From a bacterium (GTDB lineage: Bacteria > UBP15 > UBA6099 > JAJRTR01), in assembly GCA_024278215.1 (NCBI GenBank), contig JAJRTR010000040.1, forward strand, positions 1 to 11,133: a stretch of 11,133 nucleotides of DNA. Direction: 5' to 3'. A model generated the notes under the pieces. The model was not told where the DNA came from. It saw only the letters and a list, made by a program, of their open reading frames with translations, and did no database searches. Position 1 is the first letter of the stretch; each line of letters starts with the position of its first letter. The position numbers were made by a program, and so were the translations under genes. Below, one piece after another: positions 4,609-11,133 of this stretch.

Positions 4609-5569
4609 AGGAACTTTCCTTGAAAAGAATTTTAAATATTTCCGAAGAAGCAGAGTAGGGGTCGGTCTCTCCGCGTTCCACTTTATCGGCCCGTGCTTTT
4701 GTACGCGGGATCGTGTCCACGAGCCCGTCGCGCATAAGCCGCCGGAACTGAAACTGCAATGCCTCGTCGAGGTCCGCGCGCGGATCGTGATAGTTTTCCA
4801 GGCGGCCCGTATCATTCAAATAATTGTAATGTCTCTTAACTTCTTCCCAGATATCATCCGTGCCTTTATTGTCGCGCGCGACACATTTAATCACGGGTAT
4901 CTGCCATCCGTCGCGTGGATGTCCGAAAGCGAATAGTAGCGTTTCAGCAATTTCGTCGGCCCCGTCGCGGTCTGCTTTATTCACAATCACTGCGTCGGCA
5001 AGCTCGAGTATCCCTGACTTAAGAATTTGTATCGTGTCGCCCGACTCGGGCACAAGGACCAGGAGCAGCGTTTCGGCGATATTCCTTATGTCGTATCCCA
5101 CCTGGCCGAGTCCGACGGTCTCGATCAGAATGACATCCGCGCCGAAGGCCTCAAGAAGCAGCGTATGATATTTTGTCGCTTCGGCCAGTCCGCCGAGGCT
5201 CTGCCCGGATGCGACGCTTCGAATGAAAACGTCCTTCAGGTTATAAGTGCCGCTGAGCCGGATTCTGTCGCCGAGCAGCGCGCCGCCCGTGATGGGTGAT
5301 GTCGGGTCGATGCACAGGACACCGACGCGGAGTTCGAGTTCGTGCGCTTTCCTTATGAGGTTGCCCAGCAGCGTACTTTTCCCGGCGCCGGGAGGCCCGG
5401 CCAGGCCGATGCGGCGCGCCGGTTTTATTCTCGGATAAACGTCCTTCATTATTTCCGCCACAGCATCCGGGTCCCGCTCGACAACAGACATCAGCCTCGA
5501 GAGCGCCCTGACATTTCCTTCGAGCATTCTCTTTACCAACTCTTTGTTTGCCAATACGTCTGCCGACAT
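4589..5569 (-). CDS. meaB: MeaB-type GTPase, chaperone of the B12-dependent mutase
   Basis: A 326-residue G3E-family P-loop GTPase (MeaB/ArgK type). It gates cofactor loading and protects the adenosylcobalamin mutase from inactivation, in the cytoplasm. An N-terminal helical part (LVKRMLEGNVRALSRLMSVVE, 11-31) is followed by the Walker A GPPGAGKST (58-66), the segment CIDPTSPITGGALLGDRIR (86-104), the Walker-B region ILIETVGLGQ (147-156), and the guanine-specificity motif NKAD (197-200). The C-terminal helical arm (about 265-320) mediates dimerisation in this family. Length is typical. The gene is first in a two-gene operon; its stop lies inside the mutase start, overlapping by 20 nt, which suggests translational coupling. 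The ribosome binding site at ATG 5569 is weak (GAGAA about 12 nt upstream). The order GTPase then mutase matches the domain order of fused IcmF. Confidence 0.93.
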   Translation of the reverse strand: MSADVLANKELVKRMLEGNVRALSRLMSVVERDPDAVAEIMKDVYPRIKPARRIGLAGPPGAGKSTLLGNLIRKAHELELRVGVLCIDPTSPITGGALLGDRIRLSGTYNLKDVFIRSVASGQSLGGLAEATKYHTLLLEAFGADVILIETVGLGQVGYDIRNIAETLLLVLVPESGDTIQILKSGILELADAVIVNKADRDGADEIAETLLFAFGHPRDGWQIPVIKCVARDNKGTDDIWEEVKRHYNYLNDTGRLENYHDPRADLDEALQFQFRRLMRDGLVDTIPRTKARADKVERGETDPYSASSEIFKILFKESSYERDKQ

Positions 5570-5629
5570 TTATTGCATTTTCTCGATTCCATATATAAGT
5601 CTTAAATTCATTACAAATATCAGGAGACT

Positions 5630-5658
5630 ATTATATCTCAATTCAGAAATGATTACAA
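5630..5658 (-). promoter_or_regulatory. Sigma70-type promoter of the meaB-icmA operon
   Basis: On the minus strand TTGTAA (5653-5658) and a consensus TATAAT (5630-5635) are spaced by exactly 17 bp. Transcription would start near 5623, giving a leader of about 54 nt before meaB. No riboswitch or cobalamin-box structure fits in this short leader. Confidence 0.65.
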
Positions 5659-5659
5659 A

Positions 5660-6018
5660 AACAGATGATGAAAATACGTGGAATTCGTGGAGTTGCAAAA
5701 ATGTTAAATCTGAATTTGAAAGATGGAAAGGCGGCAGATTTAGACAATATAAGACAAAATAATAAGCAGAAAAGTGGAAAAATTATGTAAAAAATGAGAA
5801 AAACCATTGATTTCAGTAAAAATATTTTTAAAAAGGGGTTTTCAAGAAAAGAAATAGAAGTTAAAATAAGTCAGCGTAGTTACATATAGGTAATTTAAAT
5901 TCTTTAATAAAACAAAGATAAGATGAGTAAACACAATCGACTATACCTGCGTATATGCAACGCATTGCCACACTAAATAATGCAAAGGTTTTGGGAAACC
6001 AAAATCAAAATAAAATAT
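5660..6018. other. AT-rich gene-free region upstream of the HU gene
   Basis: Strongly AT-rich with many short A- and T-tracts, including the palindrome AAAAATATTTTT around 5818-5829, so it is probably intrinsically curved. Two short plus-strand open frames (ATG 5649 to 5762, and 5794 to 5889) lack ribosome binding sites and are not called. I could not identify a convincing -35/-10 pair for the HU gene; TAAAAT at about 6010 is the nearest -10-like hexamer. Confidence 0.5.
5989..6004 (+). promoter_or_regulatory. GNRA-tetraloop hairpin in the HU leader
   Basis: TTTTGG (5989-5994) and CCAAAA (5999-6004) pair perfectly around a GAAA tetraloop. It is 17 nt before the Shine-Dalgarno GGAGG of the HU gene, close enough to affect transcript stability or ribosome access if it is within the mRNA. 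The stem is short and AT-rich, so its strength is modest. Confidence 0.35.
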
Positions 6019-6034
6019 TTACGGAGGTTGCCAG

Positions 6035-6394
6035 ATGAACAAAGCAGAACTCGTAGAAGCCATCGCGAAAGAAACAGGTGCGAGTAAGGCAAAGGTCGAG
6101 GCGGGACTCAAAGCCGCCATAGCAGTTATTACTAAACAACTGTCCAAAAGAGACGGTTCGGGAACAGTGCAACTGATCGGTTTCGGCACATTCTCGGTCA
6201 AGAAACGTAGTGCACGCAAGGGGATCAACCCTGCCACCGGCGAAAAGATCAGGATCAAAGCCAAAAAGGTTCCGGTCTTCAAGGCGGGCGCATCGCTCAA
6301 AGATGCTGTAGCGGGCAAAAAGAAAGCTGCTGCGAAACCGGCTCCGGCCAAGAAAAAAGCCAAGAAAAAAGCCGCAAAAAAGAAAAAGAAATAA
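6035..6394 (+). CDS. hup: HU-family nucleoid protein with lysine-rich C-terminal tail
   Basis: A 119-residue DNA-architecture protein. Residues 1-90 are a standard HU/IHF domain: MNKAELVEAIAKETG, the dimer helices, IGFGTFSVKKRSARKGINPATGEKI with the GINPATGE arm (about 64-71), and VPVFKAGASLKDAV closing the fold. HU bends and compacts DNA as a dimer. Residues 91-119 are almost entirely Lys, Ala and Pro (AGKKKAAAKPAPAKKKAKKK...), resembling eukaryotic histone H1 and the tails of mycobacterial HupB; this should add non-specific DNA binding and compaction. The start is firm: GGAGG lies 7 nt before ATG. It appears monocistronic. I cannot tell HU-alpha from HU-beta types or exclude additional hup genes elsewhere. 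Confidence 0.93.
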   Translation: MNKAELVEAIAKETGASKAKVEAGLKAAIAVITKQLSKRDGSGTVQLIGFGTFSVKKRSARKGINPATGEKIRIKAKKVPVFKAGASLKDAVAGKKKAAAKPAPAKKKAKKKAAKKKKK

Positions 6395-6647
6395 GTAACC
6401 GGCGGTTTAAGCAACTTTTTTCAGCACTATATAGTTGAGTAGTTATTTTATCAGATACTGTCCGATGGCGGGTTTGTTGTGCTGTAAACTGCGTGTCCAA
6501 CGGCAGGTCAGGTGTGTTTTTAGTGACTACTGATTCAGTCTATGTTGAGCTGATGTAGATGGTGATCCGATAGTTGATGTACCGGTACTGATGTATACCT
6601 TATATGGGTATGTGTTGGTATTGTGGTACTTGAAAATATACGAAACA
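6395..6647 (+). other. HU 3' region or possible small RNA region
   Basis: About 250 nt between the HU stop codon and the first good terminator. Just after the stop is a short imperfect stem AACC-ggc-GGTT (about 6398-6408) with TTTTTT 8 nt later, a weak terminator at best. Further on are the palindrome GTACCGGTAC (6579-6588) and a small stem ATACC/GGTAT (6595-6611). No protein-coding frame is convincing. The transcript is either a long HU 3' UTR or a separate non-coding RNA. Confidence 0.4.
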
Positions 6648-6681
6648 AATGCGCGTCTGGATAGCGGATGCGCATTTTTTT
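6648..6681 (+). terminator. Rho-independent terminator
   Basis: AATGCGCGTC (6648-6657) pairs with GATGCGCATT (6667-6676), ten pairs including one G-U, around a 9-nt loop, followed by an unbroken T run to 6681. It ends transcription from the left, either HU mRNA or an RNA made from 6400-6640. It insulates the mannosidase gene that follows. Confidence 0.85.
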
Positions 6682-6737
6682 ATAACTACATGTGTAGTTC
6701 CGGCAGGAGCTGGTTTTCGTTCAGGCGCTGTTTATTA

Positions 6738-6743
6738 TATAAT
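6738..6743 (+). promoter_or_regulatory. Probable -10 box of the mannosidase promoter
   Basis: A consensus TATAAT lies 66 nt before the chosen ATG and 57 nt after the terminator, the expected place for a promoter. The -35 region is poor (TTTTCG at 6714-6719 with an 18-bp spacer), so expression may be weak or activator-dependent. Confidence 0.4.
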
Positions 6744-6808
6744 TTACATGGCGTTATTATCATGTTTATTCGCGACAAGTGCGATCTGATATGAGGGAGC
6801 ATATATTC

Positions 6809-9800
6809 ATGATCAAATTTGAAAAGACAGTCATTATAACATTTATATTTATGGTGGCAGTTTCATGCAGTGCGTGTGCGATGAACACAAAGCTGAATGA
6901 TGCCGTACTGCAAATGAAAAAACTCGTCTTTCAGCCGCTTGAAAAATGGCAGATGTCGTCGAAAGTGACAAAAGAGGAAGCCCTGGATGTCAAGACGAGC
7001 CGAAAACGATTTCGCAAAGTCGGCATCGGCTACTTCTGGGCGGACGCGCAAACGATATGGCTGCGCACGCGCTATGTCGTGCCGGAGAAACTGCTCAACA
7101 TGCCGGTTGCAGGAACAAAAATCGCTATGTCGGCCAATATCGAGGACTATGGCGAGATATATGTGAATGGTGAACTCAAGCAGATATTTCGAAGATCGAC
7201 AGGATATATTGTGCTCACGGAAAACGCGAAGCCCGGTACGAAATATTACATCGTTATCATGGCGCGCAGAAAGAGCAACGACTCGGGCCTCATTCGCGAT
7301 ATAAGCCTCGAATATGAAATGTTGCACGATCTTGAATTACGCACCATCGGCTATACCGAATCTTTCGATGCGCTCGCGACACTTTTTGATCTTACGGGGC
7401 AGAACCCCGAAGACTGGCGCGCCACTCTCGACGAGGCCGGCGGCGCTATAGACATAGACGCTCTGAAAAACGGCGAGATAGATAAGTTCTACACGTCACT
7501 TGATGTGTCGGACCGCATACTTGAACCCCTCTCGAGGATATTTAAGCAATACACCATGCTGCTGATGGCATACTCGCATATCGACGCTGCCTGGATGTGG
7601 GATAAGTACGAAGCCGAGAATGTGATTGTTAAGGGCACGAGCGAGAAAGTGCTGCAACTCGAAAAGGATTTCCCCGGTTTTATCTACGTTATGAACCAGA
7701 TGCACTGCTACCGATGGATGGAGCGGGATTATCCGGAACTGTTCGAGCGGATAAAGGACGCGATCAGGCGTGGCGTGTGGGAGCCGATGGGGGCCGAGTG
7801 GGTCGAGCCCGACGGCAACCTGCCAAGCGGTGAAAGCTATGTGCGGCAGTTCTTTTATGGCCGCAAATATTCACAGGAAAAATTGGGTTATGTCAGTTCG
7901 GTCGGCCTTACTCCCGATTCTTTCGGCTACAACTGGAACCTGCCGCAGATACTCGCGAAAAGTGACATGCGCGGCTTCATCACGCAGAAAATAAGCTGGA
8001 ACGACACGACGGTTTTTCCGTACAATCTTTTCTGGTGGGAGGCGCCGGACGGCACGCGCCTGCTGACTGTTTTTCCGCAGGGTACATACTCTGAGACGGT
8101 CGACGGCAACACGATGGCCGATCAGTTGCGCCGGATAAATAAGAAACACGGCGTGAAAAGCAACCTTGTCATCTGGGGTATCGGCGACCACGGCGGCGGC
8201 ATCCCGCGCAACTATGCCAAACGCGCATTCGGACTCAAAGAGTCGCCGATCTATCCGAAAATCGAGTTTGTCAACGGCGAGATGCTCTATGACAGGCTGC
8301 TCGAAAAATCAAAGGAACTCGATTTCCCTGTTGTCGACGATGAACTCTATCTCGAATACCACAGAGGCACATATACAACACAGGCCGAGACGAAAAACAA
8401 TAACAGGCGTAACGAACACTGCCTGATGAACGCCGAACGTTTTTCGTCTATCGTATCTATCGAGAGCGGCGAGGTTTACCCGACTGGAAAAATAGAAGAA
8501 GCGTGGAAGATGCTGCTCTTCAATCAATTCCATGACATACTGCCCGGCTCGTCGATCCCGAAGGTATATGACGACGCTGATATTGATCATGCGTTTGTCG
8601 CCAGAGAATGCGGCGATGCGCGCCGGGCCGCTATGTCGCGGATCGCAGATTGGGCGCTTACTATCAGCGATGGCGAGCCGCTGGTTCTCTTCAACGGCCT
8701 GTCGTGGTCGCGTGCAGGGCTTGTCGAAGTCGAGGTGGACGAAGGGCTCCCGGAAATCTCGATTTTCAACGAGCTGAGAGAGGAAGTGCCGGTGCAGATA
8801 GTGCGGGACGAGGACGGCACGCGCAAAGTGTTGTTTGTTGCGCGAAGCGTGCCTGCCATGGGCTATGCCGTGTATACGATGAAGCGCGGCAAGCGGCCCG
8901 AAGGTTACGCCCGTCCGCTCAGTGTCGACGGCACGACGATGGAAAATGAATACTACAAAGTAGTTGTGGACCCTGCGACCGGCTGGGTATCGAGCATATA
9001 CGACAAAAAGAACAACGTAGAGGTGGTCGAGCCGGGCGGGGCAGCGTTCGAGTTGCAGGCACGCCATGAAGTGCCGAAGTCGAATGCGTGGGACATGTGG
9101 TTCCCCAAAGACGGCGGACATATAGAGATGCCGCCGCCGTCGAAAATCGAAATCGTCGAGGAAGGCCCGGTGAGAGTCACTATCAGGGTCACAAGGCCGT
9201 TCGGCGAGCAGGACGAATTCCGGCAATATTATTCTCTCGTCGAGGGTGTGCCGATAATATACGGAAAGCTCGATGCGGACTGGCAGGACAGAAACATATT
9301 TCTGAAATCCGCCTTCCACCTCAACCTCGACGCGGACTATGCAACCTATGAAATTCCTTATGCGGCGATTAAGCGAACAACGAAGCCGAAGACGCCCGCC
9401 GAGAAAGCGAAGTGGGAAGTCAGCGGCCATCGCTGGGTCGATTACACAGATAAAGAAAAGAACTACGGTGTCACACTTCTGAGCTACAACAAGTATGGTT
9501 ACGACACGAAAGGAAACGTGATGAGGATGACGATGCTGAGGTCGCCGGGCAACCCCGACCCGGACGCCGACAGGGGCACGCACAGCATACCATACGCGCT
9601 CTATCCGCACACCGGCGACTGGCCGGATGCCGAAAGTCAACTCAGGGGCCGCGAGTACAACGATCCCATTATGGTCGTCCGGACGGGCACACGCGCGGGC
9701 CGGCTCGGCCTGCGCCACAGTTTCTTTTCAGTGAATCCTCCCAGCGTAGTCGTGACCACTATTAAAAAAGCCGACTATGGCGAAGGGTTCATCGTAAGGC

Positions 9801-9979
9801 TTGTCGAGACAGCCGGCAAAGACACAACTGCTGTACTGAACCTGCCGGATGAACCGAAGAAGATTGTCGAGACGAATCTCGTCGAACGCGACTTGGGCGA
9901 ACTGGCCGGGCTCGACGGCGACAGGATAAAGATTCCCATAGGGCATTACGAAATCAAATCTTTGCGCGTCATATATTGA
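6809..9979 (+). CDS. Glycoside hydrolase family 38 alpha-mannosidase, exported, possible lipoprotein
   Basis: A 1056-residue GH38 enzyme that would release alpha-linked mannose with retention, using a zinc ion. Residues 1-24 form a signal peptide; AVSC (17-20) could be a lipobox, giving a membrane-anchored lipoprotein. A beta-rich domain follows (about 60-180, with YGEIYVNGELKQ), then the catalytic domain. Zn ligands read as His257 and Asp259 in AYSHIDAAWMW, the nucleophile/ligand Asp370 in TPDSFGYNWNLPQIL, and His575 in NQFHDILPGSSIP. FPYNLFWWEAPDGTRLL and GIGDHGGGIP are also family-typical. The C-terminal beta-domains start near 920 nt before the end of the family core (MENEYYKVVVDPATGWVSSIYD). 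ATG 6809 is chosen because AGGGAG lies 9 nt upstream and the signal peptide begins there; upstream in-frame GTG 6779 and ATG 6791 have no such site. No transporter or regulator is adjacent. Confidence 0.92.
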   Translation: MIKFEKTVIITFIFMVAVSCSACAMNTKLNDAVLQMKKLVFQPLEKWQMSSKVTKEEALDVKTSRKRFRKVGIGYFWADAQTIWLRTRYVVPEKLLNMPVAGTKIAMSANIEDYGEIYVNGELKQIFRRSTGYIVLTENAKPGTKYYIVIMARRKSNDSGLIRDISLEYEMLHDLELRTIGYTESFDALATLFDLTGQNPEDWRATLDEAGGAIDIDALKNGEIDKFYTSLDVSDRILEPLSRIFKQYTMLLMAYSHIDAAWMWDKYEAENVIVKGTSEKVLQLEKDFPGFIYVMNQMHCYRWMERDYPELFERIKDAIRRGVWEPMGAEWVEPDGNLPSGESYVRQFFYGRKYSQEKLGYVSSVGLTPDSFGYNWNLPQILAKSDMRGFITQKISWNDTTVFPYNLFWWEAPDGTRLLTVFPQGTYSETVDGNTMADQLRRINKKHGVKSNLVIWGIGDHGGGIPRNYAKRAFGLKESPIYPKIEFVNGEMLYDRLLEKSKELDFPVVDDELYLEYHRGTYTTQAETKNNNRRNEHCLMNAERFSSIVSIESGEVYPTGKIEEAWKMLLFNQFHDILPGSSIPKVYDDADIDHAFVARECGDARRAAMSRIADWALTISDGEPLVLFNGLSWSRAGLVEVEVDEGLPEISIFNELREEVPVQIVRDEDGTRKVLFVARSVPAMGYAVYTMKRGKRPEGYARPLSVDGTTMENEYYKVVVDPATGWVSSIYDKKNNVEVVEPGGAAFELQARHEVPKSNAWDMWFPKDGGHIEMPPPSKIEIVEEGPVRVTIRVTRPFGEQDEFRQYYSLVEGVPIIYGKLDADWQDRNIFLKSAFHLNLDADYATYEIPYAAIKRTTKPKTPAEKAKWEVSGHRWVDYTDKEKNYGVTLLSYNKYGYDTKGNVMRMTMLRSPGNPDPDADRGTHSIPYALYPHTGDWPDAESQLRGREYNDPIMVVRTGTRAGRLGLRHSFFSVNPPSVVVTTIKKADYGEGFIVRLVETAGKDTTAVLNLPDEPKKIVETNLVERDLGELAGLDGDRIKIPIGHYEIKSLRVIY

Positions 9980-10182
9980 TTCGTGTATGAAAAGTCGCAA
10001 TAAATATTTTCACGATGAACTTTCGAGAACAATAGCACAGGATTCGGGATACGATAACGAACGATAGAATAAGCAATGATAAAGGTGTGCAAAGATACGA
10101 TTTGACAGGGCGCATAAATCGGTGCAGACTGAGATATAGATAAATAGATGATCTTCTGAATCAAAATTATTACGAGGAAAAA
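9980..10182. other. Gene-free region after the mannosidase gene
   Basis: No supported gene. GTG(tat)GAAAA near 9983 and TTTTCAC near 10009 could pair as a weak stem after the mannosidase stop but have no T tract. A TTGACA hexamer occurs at 10102-10107 with only a poor -10 (CAGACT) at 17 bp. An antisense 95-codon frame across 10010-10297 has no recognisable features. Confidence 0.4.
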
Positions 10183-10368
10183 ATGGACAAGGTAAATGTT
10201 CAAAAATACGCTGCCGCCATGGACTGGGCCGACTGAGAATCCGGGGGCAACCCCGTATAGAACCGGCTATATACCTGAAAACAACAGACTGCAACATAAA
10301 GCGCTACCTGACAGTATGCACTGAAAAAAGCAGGCGACACACCGGAAGCAGCGCCGGCAACCATCTGA
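10183..10368 (+). pseudogene. Candidate small gene disrupted by two compensating frameshifts
   Basis: ATG 10183 has a good ribosome binding site (GAGG, 5 nt upstream) and opens MDKVNVQKYAAAMDWAD, ending at TGA 10234-10236. Shifting by one base there continues as ENPGATPYRTGYIPENNR...KALPDSM (10235-10318). Shifting back at about 10319 restores the first frame as LKKAGDTPEAAPATI followed by TGA (10366-10368). The whole would encode 61 residues, and each piece has the base pattern and composition of coding DNA. An intact alternative is a 42-residue frame from ATG 10196 to TGA 10324 that uses the middle segment alone. The family is unknown. It may be a decayed gene, an assembly indel pair, or chance. 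Confidence 0.35.
10242..10277 (+). repeat. Two adjacent small hairpins inside the candidate small gene
   Basis: CGGGG-gcaa-CCCCG (10242-10255) forms a 5-bp stem with a GNRA tetraloop. It is followed at once by TATAG-aaccgg-CTATA (about 10256-10271). No known riboswitch consensus fits. They may simply reflect coding DNA (the PGATP codons). Confidence 0.35.
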
Positions 10369-10390
10369 GGGCCGAAAACACAACTATTTG

Positions 10391-10424
10391 GAGAAAAACG
10401 AGAAAAATAACAGTTTTGAAAACT
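10391..10424 (-). terminator. AT-rich hairpin with T-runs after the YkgJ-type gene
   Basis: On the minus strand, AGTTTTCAAAACT (complement of 10412-10424) is a short palindromic stem beginning 9 nt after the stop codon. It is followed by ATTTTTCTCGTTTTT. Position and T-runs fit a terminator, but the stem is all A-T except its ends, so termination would be inefficient. Confidence 0.4.
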
Positions 10425-10432
10425 ATCAGTCG

Positions 10433-11083
10433 TCAGAGTTCGAGGACTGTGCAGACTTTATTTTTCAGCCATTTAATAAACTGCCCGTCGGCTCTCCTGT
10501 TGTCGGCAGGCTGTATCTGTTTCCGGAACGGGAAGTCATCAATCAAATCGAAATTGAACATAACTTCATATAAAAGATCTCGCGTTTCATCATCAGTTTT
10601 CTTCATGCAGGCGGTCGCGACTCCCGGCATGAAAGATATCAGCGGATAGTATGAGCTGTACATATTTATCACCAGCCAGCCCATAACGGAATATCGTTTT
10701 TCCTCTTTTAATCCGGGACACATTTCTTTGTCGGGTGTAAGTGCATAAGCAGGGACGCGATCCGAGTTGTAATATTGCATCACGGGGAAGAACCTGCAAG
10801 CGGCGGGCCTGAAATGATGTATCGAACACAGGTTGCTTTCCAGAAACACACACCTTTTCCTGTTCAACTTCAACAGGCATATCGGGTATGTGCCGTACTC
10901 GAATCTTTTTTCGTAAATAATGTATTTCCCGTTTATTTCATCGGTTGTAATATTAAGGTTGTTACGCAGGTTCCAGACATCGAGGGGATTGAGAAAAATC
11001 TCGAGCCCGCTCTTGCAGCATGTGCCGCAACATTTGCATGAAAACCGGATTATATCATCTTCGTTAAGTTTGTCGTTGTACAT
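10433..11083 (-). CDS. YkgJ-type cysteine-cluster protein (putative metal or Fe-S binding)
   Basis: A 216-residue soluble protein of the YkgJ/UPF0153 type, whose members carry a conserved cysteine cluster thought to bind zinc or an iron-sulphur cluster; the reaction is not known. The N-terminal motif FSCKCCGTCCKSG holds Cys16, 18, 19, 22 and 23. The second cluster is Cys69, Cys78 (RCVFL), Cys86 (LCSIHHFRPAACRFFP, with His89) and Cys96, matching the family CxFL...C-x-IH-xxRPxxCRxFP pattern. Two more cysteines, at about 122 (MCPG) and 159 (TACMKK), lie further on. Length is normal for the longer members. The ATG at 11083 has only a weak GGGA site 4 nt upstream, but the cluster begins at residue 16, so little can be missing. 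It is convergent with the mannosidase gene and no maturation or redox partner is visible. Confidence 0.85.
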   Translation of the reverse strand: MYNDKLNEDDIIRFSCKCCGTCCKSGLEIFLNPLDVWNLRNNLNITTDEINGKYIIYEKRFEYGTYPICLLKLNRKRCVFLESNLCSIHHFRPAACRFFPVMQYYNSDRVPAYALTPDKEMCPGLKEEKRYSVMGWLVINMYSSYYPLISFMPGVATACMKKTDDETRDLLYEVMFNFDLIDDFPFRKQIQPADNRRADGQFIKWLKNKVCTVLEL

Positions 11084-11133
11084 TCAATCCCGCGAAGCAA
11101 TCTATTTGCGCCAATCAGTTCGATTTACAGAAA

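Noticed and set aside
4609-4815. N-terminal extension of the mutase frame to 636 residues
   Set aside because: This part overlaps the conserved C-terminus of meaB in another frame, has no mutase similarity, and the ATG at 4608 has its own ribosome binding site.
5649-5889. Two short plus-strand frames (37 and 31 residues) upstream of the HU gene
   Set aside because: Neither has a ribosome binding site; the first overlaps the meaB promoter; both are A-rich composition effects.
8309-9718. 469-codon open frame antisense to the mannosidase gene
   Set aside because: It lies fully inside the GH38 gene, has arginine/valine-rich composition typical of a codon-usage shadow, and shows no domain or ribosome binding site.
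10234-10385. Possible riboswitch upstream of a plus-strand gene
   Set aside because: Several small hairpins exist, but no known riboswitch core fits and there is no downstream plus-strand gene for it to control.
1-11133. CRISPR arrays, tRNA or rRNA genes, intact insertion sequences, phage genes, toxin-antitoxin pairs
   Set aside because: I saw no regularly spaced repeats, cloverleaf sequences, rRNA segments, transposase motifs or toxin/antitoxin-like gene pairs on either strand.

Overview
The window looks like a piece of a Gram-negative bacterial chromosome. Genes are moderately GC-rich and intergenic DNA is clearly AT-richer. Shine-Dalgarno sites are strong (GGAGG-type), sigma70-type promoters are near consensus, and there are signal-peptide and probable lipoprotein genes. 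An HU protein with a lysine/alanine-rich histone-like tail and a cobalamin-dependent acyl-CoA mutase with its GTPase chaperone would fit a deltaproteobacterial, PVC-type or candidate-phylum lineage. The sequence alone does not settle the taxonomy. There is no rRNA, tRNA, CRISPR array or intact insertion sequence.

Left part (1-2160), all genes on the minus strand: the start of an unrecognised exported protein (cut by the window edge), a DUF2505-like SRPBCC protein starting at TTG, and a small heat shock protein (Hsp20). The Hsp20 gene has a textbook terminator and a perfect consensus promoter with a quasi-palindrome between the -35 and -10 boxes. Between the SRPBCC and Hsp20 genes lies about 600 bp of gene-free DNA with a compact, hairpin-rich element bounded by inverted repeats.

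Middle (2160-5660): a structured gene-free stretch leads into a plus-strand gene for a 93-residue single-pass membrane protein with five cysteines. It converges on a minus-strand operon, meaB then a mutase large subunit, whose genes overlap by 20 nt. The mutase has Phe96 and Gln214 where methylmalonyl-CoA mutase has Tyr and Arg, the known signature of isobutyryl-CoA mutase. It would probably interconvert isobutyryl-CoA and butyryl-CoA, with MeaB guarding its B12 cofactor. The B12-binding small subunit is not in the window. Between the convergent genes sits a 16-bp perfect inverted repeat whose arms resemble LacI-family operators.

Right part (5660-11133): an AT-rich leader and the HU gene on the plus strand; a 3' region ending in a good terminator about 250 nt downstream; a 1056-residue GH38 alpha-mannosidase with a signal or lipoprotein leader; a gene-free stretch holding what looks like a small, frame-disrupted gene; and a minus-strand YkgJ-type cysteine-cluster protein. 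Apart from meaB-icmA the genes look like independent transcription units with no shared pathway.
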